Below are positions 9,155-16,183 of a stretch of 64,000 bases of DNA, piece after piece. A model generated the notes under the pieces. The model searched no databases and was not told where the DNA came from. It worked only from the letters and a program-made list of their open reading frames with translations. Numbering within the stretch: position 1 is the first letter of the stretch; each line of letters begins with the position of its first letter. The stretch comes from Propionimicrobium sp. PCR01-08-3 (GTDB lineage Bacteria; Actinomycetota; Actinomycetes; Propionibacteriales; Propionibacteriaceae), in the NCBI RefSeq assembly GCF_030286045.1, contig NZ_CP127390.1, forward strand, positions 248,001 through 312,000, read 5' to 3'. Both the position numbers and the translations under genes were made by a program.

Positions 9155-10079
9155 CAGGAGCGATCTGGTTGTCGAGGTACCGGCGAAGGTGAACCTCGCG
9201 TTGTGTGTCGGGCCGCGCCGGGCGGATGGATATCACGAGCTGGCCACGCTGTTTCAGGCGGTCTCGCTCTATGACGAGGTCGCTCTGTCCGCCCGAGATG
9301 ACGGGCAGATTCGACTGGCCATGACCGGCGAGGGCAGCGAAACTCTTGCCTGTGACCAGACCAACCTGGCGATGCGCGCCGCAGTGCTGATGCGTGAGCG
9401 AGCCGAGGCTCCCCCGGGGCTGGGGGCCGATATTCGGATTGACAAGCATGTTCCGATGGCCGGCGGGATGGCCGGGGGATCGGCCGATGCCGCAGCCGTG
9501 CTGGTGGGCTGCAACGCATTGTGGGGGCTGGGTCTGTCGCTGGATCAGCTTGCGGCACTCGGTGCCGAGCTCGGCAGCGATGTCTCGTTTCTGGTCTATG
9601 GCGGCAACGCCTTGGGTACCGGACGGGGAGAGAAGCTCGCACCGCAACCCGCAGGCGGACAGTTGGAGTGGGTCTTCGCAACGGCCCCACGGGGATTGTC
9701 GACCCCGCTGGTCTACCGGACATTCGATGACATGGCCGCTCAGGGGCGGATCAGGCCGAACGTCGAGCTTCCCGATGAGGCCCTTCGCGACTTGTGCTCC
9801 GGCGAAGCTCAACGGGTCGCACCCTGGCTGCGCAACGATCTGCAGGCCGCCGCCTTGGAGCTCTATCCCGAATTGGCTACCACGTTGGAGGCCGGACGAT
9901 CGGCCGGTGCCCTCGCGGCAATCGTCAGCGGATCGGGCCCGACCTGCGCGTTCTTGGCCACCGATGCAGCAGCCGCCGACCGTTTGGCCGAGCAGCTGCC
10001 GGGTTTGTCGTCCGAGGTACGTGACGTGCGTCGGGCGCATGGCCCGGTGCCCGGCCCCCAGGCGCGAGTGGACGGATGA
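9147..10079 (+). CDS. ispE: 4-diphosphocytidyl-2-C-methyl-D-erythritol kinase
   Basis: IspE phosphorylates CDP-methylerythritol in the MEP pathway of isoprenoid precursor synthesis. This GHMP kinase shows VPAKVNLALCVG near the N-terminus, the ATP-binding loop PMAGGMAGGSADAAA (about residue 103) and a C-terminal GSGPTCAFL (about 267). Length 310 is normal. The ATG at 9147 is preferred over the in-frame GTG at 9117 because GGTGGAGG lies 6 bases upstream. It is the last gene of the rsmI operon. Confidence 0.95.
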   Translation: MPDRSDLVVEVPAKVNLALCVGPRRADGYHELATLFQAVSLYDEVALSARDDGQIRLAMTGEGSETLACDQTNLAMRAAVLMRERAEAPPGLGADIRIDKHVPMAGGMAGGSADAAAVLVGCNALWGLGLSLDQLAALGAELGSDVSFLVYGGNALGTGRGEKLAPQPAGGQLEWVFATAPRGLSTPLVYRTFDDMAAQGRIRPNVELPDEALRDLCSGEAQRVAPWLRNDLQAAALELYPELATTLEAGRSAGALAAIVSGSGPTCAFLATDAAAADRLAEQLPGLSSEVRDVRRAHGPVPGPQARVDG

Positions 10080-10118
10080 GATCTGTCCGGCCGCGGCTAT
10101 CTGTGATTCAATCCCTAT

Positions 10119-10604
10119 GTGGACGAAGTCGACGAATTGGTTGCGGCCTGGCAACGTGAGCGCCCCGATCTGGATGTCGAGCCGATGCAGATCTGGTCGC
10201 GGATAACCCGCCTTGCCCAGCTGCAGAACCGCGTCCGTGCGGAGTCGTTCGCTGCCCATAGTTTGCAGGCCTGGGAGTTCGATGTGCTCGCGGCGCTTCG
10301 GCGTTCGGGGAGGCCCTATCAGCTGACGCCCGGGCAATTGCTCGACAAGACCCATGTCACGTCGGGGACCATGACCAACCGCGTCGACCGGCTCTACGCG
10401 CGCGGGCTGGTGAACAGGACGGCGAACCCGCATGATGGACGCGGCGTGCTCGTCCAATTGACCGATGACGGCCGCGAAAAGGTGGACGCCGCCCTCGCGG
10501 ATCTGGTGTCGGCCGAGGCCCGCATCCTCGCAGACCTGGACAGCCGAAACCAGGACGATCTGGCGCTCGCACTGCGGAGCCTCCTACTGGCCGCCCAGCA
10601 ATAG
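10119..10604 (+). CDS. MarR family transcriptional regulator
   Basis: A 161-residue winged-helix regulator. A helical N-terminus is followed by the recognition region TPGQLLDKTHVTSGTMTNRVDRL (about residues 70-92) and the wing NPHDGRGVLVQLTDDG (about 109-124), whose D-x-R is the family signature. The likely start is GTG at 10119. It lies 39 bases after ispE on the same strand and is convergent with the tetR gene. No ligand or target gene can be named from context. Confidence 0.88.
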   Translation: MDEVDELVAAWQRERPDLDVEPMQIWSRITRLAQLQNRVRAESFAAHSLQAWEFDVLAALRRSGRPYQLTPGQLLDKTHVTSGTMTNRVDRLYARGLVNRTANPHDGRGVLVQLTDDGREKVDAALADLVSAEARILADLDSRNQDDLALALRSLLLAAQQ

Positions 10605-10836
10605 CGGCGATCTGCCCCGCGACCCGGGCTTAGCCGGCCTGGTTGGAAGCAGTGAACAGACCACTGCGGTTGTGCGCAAAATAGTGCACACTTCTGCACG
10701 GTCTGTTGCCTGCAGCGAGCTGAGGTCGGGTACTCGCTCCTGTCACTCATGAGTCGGCCCGGCGACCGCGCGACCTTATGCCAGACCACCGTCGGCCTGC
10801 TTCACGGCACGAAAGGCGAAGTGGCCTGGTGCGGAT

Positions 10837-11589
10837 CTATTTACTCAGTTCTTTGGCCGGTGGCCTCGCGTCTGATTCGTCCTGGCCCGCCTGCCGGGCA
10901 TTCTCGGCATGACGATCGCGCGCCAAACTGATCAGCCGAGGCGAGTGCTGTAGGCCCGATAGTCCGTTCCAGATCAGATTCACCAACTGCGCGGCCAGCT
11001 CCTCTTTGGGCGGCTCGCGCAGGTCGAGCCACGACTGGCCCGCCGAGGCGACCAGACCGACCAGACCCTGAGCGAACACAGATCCGAGTTGCGGATTGTA
11101 GCCGCGGCGAGTGAGCGGCAACGCCAAGATATCGGCCACATGCGCGGTGATGTCCGACAAGATGGACGCAAAAGTCGGGCTCGCGTTGGCGACCGATGAG
11201 GTCTTGCTCGTCGCCATGGACGAGTCGCGGGAGATGATGCGGAATCCGTCGGGGCAAGCATCGATGTAATCCAATAGCGCGAGGGTGCCCCTCTCGATGA
11301 TCTCGCGATAGTTGGCGTTAGGCGTAGCCAAGGCCCGCTGGATGGCGGTCTCCAAGGCCCGCACCTCACGGTCGACGACCACCGCGTAGAGACCTTCCTT
11401 GCCACCGAAATGCTCGTAGACGACCGGCTTGCTGACCTCCGCGTGGGCCGCGATCTCTTCGACGCTGGTGCCATCGAATCCGCGGTCGGCGAAAAGGCCG
11501 CGGGCGATCTCAATGAGCTGCTCACGCCTCTCGGCGCTGCTCATCCGCCTGCGGCCACGACGCGCACGCTGCGAATCAGCCGGACTCAT
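10837..11589 (-). CDS. TetR family transcriptional regulator
   Basis: A 250-residue regulator with an N-terminal helix-turn-helix (about residues 15-65): RREQLIEIARGLFADRGF, then SVEEIAAHAEVSKPVVYEHF. The first residues are basic. A TetR gene in the same position next to glmU occurs in other actinobacteria (Rv1019 in Mycobacterium tuberculosis), so this is core chromosome rather than part of the adjacent element. The C-terminal ligand domain has no recognisable specificity. Confidence 0.9.
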   Translation of the reverse strand: MSPADSQRARRGRRRMSSAERREQLIEIARGLFADRGFDGTSVEEIAAHAEVSKPVVYEHFGGKEGLYAVVVDREVRALETAIQRALATPNANYREIIERGTLALLDYIDACPDGFRIISRDSSMATSKTSSVANASPTFASILSDITAHVADILALPLTRRGYNPQLGSVFAQGLVGLVASAGQSWLDLREPPKEELAAQLVNLIWNGLSGLQHSPRLISLARDRHAENARQAGQDESDARPPAKELSK

Positions 11590-11795
11590 GCGTCCAGTCT
11601 TTCACAGCGCTCGGACGCCGACTTCCGCGACCGGGCTCGTGGCGATTCCGCGCCGACGCGCTGCTTCTTGGCGCTATTCGGTCTCGGTCGTAGATAGATG
11701 CCAAGGCGACATGGCTATTGAGGGCGATGCCTCCGGATGTGGCGATTTGTGCCTCGGGATGTGCCGTAGGGTAGTCTCATTCACGCACCAAACCG

Positions 11796-11874
11796 ATCCC
11801 TGGTTGGTCTGCCGGCAGGGCCCGCCTGACTTTGAATCAGGACTAGCGACGCAGGTTCGACTCCTGCCCAGGGA
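11796..11874 (+). tRNA. tRNA-Gln (anticodon UUG)
   Basis: Acceptor arms TCCCTGG and CCAGGGA pair fully. A D-stem (GGTC/GGCC), an anticodon stem CCTGA/TCAGG with loop CTTTGAA (anticodon TTG at 11831-11833) and a T-arm GCAGG-TTCGACT-CCTGC are all present. The D-loop contains GGCAG as in other actinobacterial tRNA-Gln. The variable region is 9 bases, longer than usual for a class I tRNA, giving 79 bases in total. CCA is not encoded. The 3' half serves as the attachment site of the adjacent element, and integration restores the complete gene here. Confidence 0.8.
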
Positions 11875-11876
11875 GC
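11829..11876 (+). repeat. Attachment site repeat, tRNA side (attL)
   Basis: A 48-base sequence covering the anticodon loop to the 3' end of the tRNA-Gln gene is repeated exactly at 19480-19527. The flanking bases differ on both sides, so these are the exact limits of the shared core. Confidence 0.95.
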
Positions 11877-11879
11877 TCA

Positions 11880-11926
11880 AACGCCTAGTGAGACCGGGTT
11901 TGAAGGTCTCGCTAGGCGTTCTTGTT
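11880..11926 (+). terminator. Rho-independent terminator after tRNA-Gln
   Basis: A 16-base-pair stem with one G-T wobble (arms 11880-11895 and 11905-11920, AACGCCTAG...GAGACC) closes a 9-base loop and is followed by a short T-rich tail. It can terminate the tRNA on the plus strand and, read the other way, the integrase gene that ends at 11931. Confidence 0.85.
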
Positions 11927-11930
11927 TGGG

Positions 11931-13199
11931 CTAGTTGGTCGATTGTGTGTGCGATGTGTGTGCAGTAGCTTCCGAAAGCTGGTTGGCGATGGCCTCGAAG
12001 GTCGCTCGCTGCTCGCTTTCTTTCATGTGTGTGTAGACCGTTGACGTCACTCCGATGGAGGAATGGCGAAGCGCTTTCGAGACGTGCAAGATGTCAGCTC
12101 CCGATTCCCAGATCAAGGTTGCGGCGACATGCCTGAGGCCATGGAAGGTCATGGGAGGAAGTCCCTGAGCTTTGACGATCTTGCCGAACCAGTACGTGGG
12201 CAGTTGAGGGTCAAGCGCACCACCAAGTTCATCGGTGAAGACGTGCCCTTCGGACGCCCAGGCGTCACCGGCATCCTGACGTTCGAGATCCTGCCTGAAC
12301 CGCCATGCCTTCAGAGCTTCGAGTGCCGGGGCCGATAGCGCGACGACGGCTGCGCTCGATGCGGTCTTGGGAGTCTGTTCCGTCGGCACACCTCCAACCC
12401 TCACCCGATTGTGTTGGATGGTCAGGGTCTGTTCGGTGAAGTCCACGTCATCCCAACGCAGACCGCACACCTCGCCACGCCGGAGGGCGGCGTACAAGGT
12501 CAGTTCGTACATCGGGCCGAGACGATCGGTTGACACGGCTTGGAAGAACCTTGCCACGTCATCTGGGCTCCAGATCGTACGGGTCTCCTTTTGAACGGTT
12601 GGTGTGTCAACCGATCGGGCGATGTTCGTCTCGATCAGACCGTCCTTGACTGCGCCGGTCAACACCGATTGCAGCGTGGCCACGATCCGTTTGATCGTCA
12701 CCGCTCCGCGTCCGTCCTTGGCCAGATCATCGACAAAGCTCTGTACGTGCGAGCGCCGAAGCTCAGCAATCTTGACGTGCCCCAGCTGGGGGATGATGTC
12801 ATTGACGAGGTATGCCCTGTACTGTGCCGCCGTCGTCGCTTTGAGCGGGCGTGCTCCCATCGTCGTGCGGCGCTCCAGCCAGATAGGCGCGTATGCGGCC
12901 AGGGTCGTCTCAGACGGCTTCCGGAGGCGTCCTTGGTCCTTGGCTACCCTGTCGGCGTTCAATGCCGTCTGAGCTTGCTTGAGGGTGGGGTAGCTCCTGC
13001 CATTGATGACTCGGCGCTTGCCCGTCTGCGGATCGTAACCGTTCGAGACGCGGTAGCTCCAGCGGCCATGCTTGGGGTCGGTCAGCATCTTGGGGCAGGC
13101 GTTGGCTCGCTGCTCGGCAGATGGCTTCTGGGGCAGGTTGCCGTATTGCCTGCCGTTCTCGTCACGGCAGCCGCATCGCCTGTAAAGACCGTTGGCCAT
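11931..13199 (-). CDS. int: Site-specific integrase, tyrosine recombinase
   Basis: Catalyses integration into, and with the excisionase excision from, the tRNA-Gln site. The catalytic domain has an Arg in LYAALRRGEVCGLRW, the HGLRH box, the HSSIGVT block and the YTHM tyrosine near the C-terminus. The N-terminus (GLYRRCGCRDENG) has a Cys pair and precedes an arm-binding region. The ATG at 13199 (MANGLYRR) is preferred to the upstream ATG at 13250, which lies inside the preceding gene. That gene's stop is 1 base upstream, so the pair is coupled. The last codons (HTSHTQ) coincide with a 20-bp repeat that may be an integrase arm site. Length 422. Confidence 0.95.
   Translation of the reverse strand: MANGLYRRCGCRDENGRQYGNLPQKPSAEQRANACPKMLTDPKHGRWSYRVSNGYDPQTGKRRVINGRSYPTLKQAQTALNADRVAKDQGRLRKPSETTLAAYAPIWLERRTTMGARPLKATTAAQYRAYLVNDIIPQLGHVKIAELRRSHVQSFVDDLAKDGRGAVTIKRIVATLQSVLTGAVKDGLIETNIARSVDTPTVQKETRTIWSPDDVARFFQAVSTDRLGPMYELTLYAALRRGEVCGLRWDDVDFTEQTLTIQHNRVRVGGVPTEQTPKTASSAAVVALSAPALEALKAWRFRQDLERQDAGDAWASEGHVFTDELGGALDPQLPTYWFGKIVKAQGLPPMTFHGLRHVAATLIWESGADILHVSKALRHSSIGVTSTVYTHMKESEQRATFEAIANQLSEATAHTSHTQSTN
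11945..11964 (+). repeat. Candidate integrase arm-type site, left copy
   Basis: GTGTGTGCGATGTGTGTGCA lies inside the 3' end of int, about 70 bases from the attL core. It matches the sequence at 19354-19373 in 19 of 20 positions and in the same orientation. Each copy is itself a near-duplicate of GTGTGTGC. Paired repeats flanking an att core are typical of integrase or excisionase arm sites. Confidence 0.55.
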
Positions 13200-13200
13200 G

Positions 13201-13758
13201 TCAGGCTTCCTTGTAAGGGCCGACCGTGGGGCCGAGGTCATAGCCACCACGCCATGCCCTGTTGGCTATCTTCCAGGCGTCGTTCGGAGTCACCAGCCCG
13301 TTGGGTCCCGATCCTGGGTAACCGGCTTCGGCGTAGGCAACCCGTATAGCCTCGTCGGGACCTTCGGGATGCTCCCGGAACACCCGGGCCATTCTTGCCA
13401 TCTCGCCATAATCGGGTTCATCACCCTGGAGGTTGCGCATGGCCTCCCATACTTGGTAGAGCGCCCACCTGAGCCTGGTGGCGTGCTGCTTATAGGTACG
13501 TTCGGCGGTGGCGATGGCCGCTTCTTTGAAGTGGCTTTCATAGTCGATCTCGTTGATCGCATCGGTGAGCACCTCACACACTTCCTGTCTGGGAACACGA
13601 GCCCTGTACCGGTAGTCGGCGTCGGGCGTCTCGGCTACCTCGGCATGGGGGAACAGTGCTCGGAGATCCTGGGGATCACGTGCCCGGACTTGGAGCATGG
13701 AGTGATCATTACGATCCTGCACCAGTGAGATGAAACCCTTCGTGGTGAAAATCCACAT
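13201..13758 (-). CDS. Conserved actinobacterial hypothetical protein (MWIFTTKGF family)
   Basis: A 185-residue protein starting MWIFTTKGFISLVQDRND, a beginning shared by a widespread actinobacterial family of unknown function. Further features are DADYRYRARVPRQEV and a helical middle section (YKQHATRLRWALYQVWEAM). The C-terminal third looks different and may be an element-specific extension. The open frame extends to 13971, but the ATG at 13758 matches the family start and has a purine-rich leader. It sits directly upstream of int, ending 1 base before the int start, so it may be co-expressed with the integrase. Confidence 0.75.
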   Translation of the reverse strand: MWIFTTKGFISLVQDRNDHSMLQVRARDPQDLRALFPHAEVAETPDADYRYRARVPRQEVCEVLTDAINEIDYESHFKEAAIATAERTYKQHATRLRWALYQVWEAMRNLQGDEPDYGEMARMARVFREHPEGPDEAIRVAYAEAGYPGSGPNGLVTPNDAWKIANRAWRGGYDLGPTVGPYKEA

Positions 13759-13784
13759 ATCTGATCCTGCTCTCTCTTCTCGGG

Positions 13785-14360
13785 TTAGTCCTGCGGATGA
13801 CGTGATGGCCGGCGCCGGTTGCCACGTCCGACTCGGGCCTCGGCGATCAGACCACGCTGCCGGGCGTTCTTCGTCCACTTGTCGATGGTCCAGACGGTGA
13901 CTCCGTACCGAGCAGCCAAAGCATCTCTCCTCGGGATTCCGGAGACGGTTTGTGGCCCCAGTTCCTGCCATGCGGCGGCGTACTCTTCGGGCGTCGGCAT
14001 CCCGTCGATCCGTGCTTCACCGGGTTCCAGCTCTGCAAGGGTCAGTGCCAGGAAGACCGGCTGCCCGTCGGTGAACTCCGTGTCCACACGGGAGAGGTAC
14101 ACCTTGGCCATGTCAACCAGATCACGCAAAGGAACCTGGGCCAGAGCGTCGGTATCAACCACCAGCTGCGGGCGCCCGATGTTGCGGATGCGGAAGTCGG
14201 CTATCGCCTTGCGATCCGGGGTCAGCACGATATGCCACTGCCAGCCGCTCTGTGGTTCGGTGATCTGGACAACCGAGTCATTGCCGATCAGATTGCCATG
14301 TTCATCGTGCTCCGGCCGTATGTATCCGGAAACCTGCCAGTTTGTATAGCGTCCGCGCAT
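13785..14360 (-). CDS. Unknown element protein with putative C-terminal helix-turn-helix
   Basis: A 191-residue protein without a recognised family. Residues 1-85 are beta-rich (SVVQITEPQSGWQWHIVLTP, PQLVVDTDALAQV). The C-terminal part, RRDALAARYGVTVWTIDKWTKNARQRG (about 155-181), looks like a helix-turn-helix followed by a basic tail GRGNRRRPSRH. It starts the leftward gene group and faces the excisionase-like gene across a 54-base gap containing GTTTGT/ACAAAC half-sites, so it is a candidate master repressor. That role is an inference. Confidence 0.6.
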   Translation of the reverse strand: MRGRYTNWQVSGYIRPEHDEHGNLIGNDSVVQITEPQSGWQWHIVLTPDRKAIADFRIRNIGRPQLVVDTDALAQVPLRDLVDMAKVYLSRVDTEFTDGQPVFLALTLAELEPGEARIDGMPTPEEYAAAWQELGPQTVSGIPRRDALAARYGVTVWTIDKWTKNARQRGLIAEARVGRGNRRRPSRHPQD

Positions 14361-14389
14361 GGGTACAAACTAACACCATTGAAGTTTGT
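14340..14389. promoter_or_regulatory. Candidate divergent operator with GTTTGT half-sites
   Basis: Three related half-sites occur between and just inside the divergent genes: GTTTGTA at 14340-14346, TACAAAC at 14364-14370 and GTTTGT at 14384-14389. The first two form an inverted repeat with 17 bases between them; the second and third form another with 13. The position suits a switch controlling the leftward and rightward transcripts. No clear promoter hexamers were identified. Confidence 0.4.
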
Positions 14390-14414
14390 TTGCAACCGGA
14401 TGAACATAGGCCTC

Positions 14415-14618
14415 ATGAATGAATACGAAACGCAAGCGGTCATGTCAACCACTGAACCACTGCGAAAGACGGTAACCGTTGAAGAAGCTGCCCGGATGAT
14501 CGGCATCGGGCGGAGCGCGGCCTACAGGCTCGTCCGTACGGGGGAGCTCCGCTCGGTGAGAATCGGTCACCGGATCGTCATCCCCTTGAAGGCAATCGAT
14601 GAACTACTTGCCGCATAA
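14415..14618 (+). CDS. Excisionase-like helix-turn-helix protein
   Basis: A short protein (67 residues from the ATG at 14415) with an AlpA/MerR-type excisionase fold: TVTVEEAARMIGIGRSAAYR, then LVRTGELRSVRIGHRIVIP. The GRSAAYRLVRTGEL segment is the DNA-recognition helix region typical of the excisionase family. Possible starts are 14400, 14415 and 14442; the AGG at 14408-14410 slightly favours 14415. It opens the rightward gene group and is expected to bind near the att sites and bias the integrase to excision. Confidence 0.75.
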   Translation: MNEYETQAVMSTTEPLRKTVTVEEAARMIGIGRSAAYRLVRTGELRSVRIGHRIVIPLKAIDELLAA

Positions 14619-14633
14619 CCACAGCAACAAGAA

Positions 14634-15503
14634 ATGAGAATTGAAATGCTCAAGAAAAGCACTTACCCGGAACCGAACTTCGTCCCCGAGAACTCGGGTG
14701 ACACGATCTATATCCCGGACGCCGACAAGTTCTGCGAGCCTGTTGGTGAGAAGGACGGCGTGCTAATCGGTGTGACCTATGTAGGCGAGATGATCGAGAT
14801 CACCGGCAACTACGAGCGGATTCCGAGCTACGAGTATCCGGCCTGGCACGAGGACTACTACCGGCAGAAGTGTGCCAAGGAAAATGAGCAGAAGGTCATC
14901 GACTTCAAGAATGGCTTTGCTTCTCGGCTGCGGGAAAACATCGTGATCTCGGTTCGTCAACAGCGTGAGCAGGACGTGATGAAAGAACTCCAGCACGACG
15001 GAATTGCCCTACCGCTGGGGGACCATACTGAACCGAGCAGACCACTGGGCAGGTTCAGCTTCTCTTGGCGCCTGGTGGAGAAATCCCCGGACTTCAAACC
15101 CGTTAATGAGGTGGTCGATATCTGGACTACGACTGCGGACGGCAAGGACCACGGGCATGGCATTTGGAACAGATTCACCTTGCTCGGTTTCCGGGGTGAA
15201 ATACCGGTTGCGATGCAGGGCGGCGAGGTGGTCGAGGTCACCGAGGATAAGTGGGAATGGCAGTACCCCATCGAGGGCACATCGTTCGCTGCCTGGGTTC
15301 GTGATCTGGAGCAAGAACGGGAACGCACCTACAAGGCGGGCCTGCTCGATCGGCTCCAGGCCGAGATCGTCATCAAGCCTGCGGACGGCCATGAGCGCGA
15401 GGTCCTGGAGGATCTGCGCTTGGAGGGTTGGGCACGTGTCCTGACCAGGAACAAGGGCAGCTATGCCCTCGCCCGCGAAACCTTTGGCACCAGCGCGTCG
15501 TGA
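14634..15503 (+). CDS. Unknown element protein with internal repeat
   Basis: A 289-residue acidic soluble protein that I do not recognise. No signal peptide or membrane segment is seen. Two segments resemble each other: RLRENIVISVRQQREQDVMK (about residue 97) with the following LQHDGIA, and RLQAEIVIKPADGHEREVLE (about 243) with LRLEGWA. This suggests an internal duplication. An aromatic stretch, WEWQYPIEGTSFAAW, lies between them. The start is uncertain between ATG 14634 and ATG 14646, neither with a strong ribosome binding site. It is the second gene of the rightward group. Confidence 0.6.
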   Translation: MRIEMLKKSTYPEPNFVPENSGDTIYIPDADKFCEPVGEKDGVLIGVTYVGEMIEITGNYERIPSYEYPAWHEDYYRQKCAKENEQKVIDFKNGFASRLRENIVISVRQQREQDVMKELQHDGIALPLGDHTEPSRPLGRFSFSWRLVEKSPDFKPVNEVVDIWTTTADGKDHGHGIWNRFTLLGFRGEIPVAMQGGEVVEVTEDKWEWQYPIEGTSFAAWVRDLEQERERTYKAGLLDRLQAEIVIKPADGHEREVLEDLRLEGWARVLTRNKGSYALARETFGTSAS

Positions 15504-15510
15504 AGCTGAA

Positions 15511-15608
15511 GCGGGCCCGGCAATTGCCAGGCCCGCAGTGTAGTAGCTCCCTACGGGAGCAATTCTAACAAAATTAAAGCGGGTCCCGACGCCCGGACGG
15601 GACCCGCT
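15511..15608 (+). other. Cluster of three perfect hairpins
   Basis: Between the stop at 15503 and the next gene lie three successive stem-loops: 15511-15536 (GCGGGCC/GGCCCGC, with a further palindrome inside), 15546-15560 (GCTCCC/GGGAGC, loop TAC) and 15578-15608 (11-base arms starting AGCGGGTCCCG, 9-base loop). A ribosome binding site (GGAGG) follows directly. No T-run follows, so they are not classic terminators; mRNA processing or attenuation is possible. Confidence 0.65.
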
Positions 15609-15624
15609 AGGAGGTAGGACCATC

Positions 15625-15855
15625 ATGATAAATAACAGCCCTTCAAGAAACATTCTATCAAAAGTAGATGCACTTCTCACTATTTTCCGGATGCCTATTT
15701 TCGCGCTATTCGCGTTGGCCGGCGTGGAATTGATCGCGTCTGCTCTCGGCATCGAATGCATGGCCTATTGGGGGCTCGGCCTGACGACGGGACTGTTCTG
15801 TTTCCGCGGAGGGCGAGAACGGCAGAAGGAACAGGAACGGGAGCGGGAACAGTAA
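15625..15855 (+). CDS. Small membrane protein of unknown function
   Basis: A 76-residue protein with two hydrophobic segments (PIFALFALAGVELIASALGI, about residues 24-43, and MAYWGLGLTTGLFCF, about 46-60), followed by a short charged tail of GRERQKEQEREREQ. The start ATG at 15625 has a good GGAGG site 8-12 bases upstream. Base composition at the 5' end is AT-rich relative to the chromosome. A role in the element such as exclusion or a phage interaction is possible but not shown. Confidence 0.65.
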   Translation: MINNSPSRNILSKVDALLTIFRMPIFALFALAGVELIASALGIECMAYWGLGLTTGLFCFRGGRERQKEQEREREQ

Positions 15856-15859
15856 ACCT

Positions 15860-15888
15860 TTGTTCATGAAAGTTGATCGGTATATGAT
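15860..15888 (+). promoter_or_regulatory. Putative sigma-70-type promoter
   Basis: TTGTTC at 15860-15865 and TATGAT at 15883-15888 are separated by exactly 17 bases in an AT-rich stretch, a close match to the vegetative promoter consensus. It would drive the helix-turn-helix gene and the RepA-like ATPase gene behind it. Confidence 0.6.
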
Positions 15889-15982
15889 TAACTTATCAAG
15901 GAACGAAAGCACCGCACTTGCAAATAGATCCGAAAGTTCGCCTAGGGAGAGGGGTGAACAACCAAGAAGGGAAACAATTACG

Positions 15983-16183
15983 GTGCTAAACAACGTAATA
16001 GCGCAACCGTCCGACCTGATCAGCCGTGATGAGGTCATGGAACTCGCCGGAGTTTCCAATGTCATCGTCTCCAGGTGGTGGTCCAGCGGCAAGCTGGCCA
16101 AGTATCAGGCCGAGGGTTCGCGCAAGGCTTATGCCTCGCGTGCCGAGGTCCTGGATCTGATCACCCCGAAGCGGGTGAACTGA
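15983..16183 (+). CDS. Small helix-turn-helix protein upstream of rep
   Basis: A 66-residue protein with a MerR/excisionase-like winged helix: DLISRDEVMELAGVSNVIVS, then RWWSSGKLAKYQAEGSRKAY. The frame is open back to 15860, but that region looks like a promoter, so the GTG at 15983 with AAGGGA 10 bases upstream is preferred. Its TGA overlaps the ATG of the RepA-like gene (TGATG). A role in copy-number control or as a replication partner is suggested by the coupling only. Confidence 0.65.
   Translation: MLNNVIAQPSDLISRDEVMELAGVSNVIVSRWWSSGKLAKYQAEGSRKAYASRAEVLDLITPKRVN

Noticed and set aside
8508-10457. 649-codon open frame on the minus strand
   Set aside because: Antisense to rsmA, ispE and the MarR gene, all of which are clear homologues.
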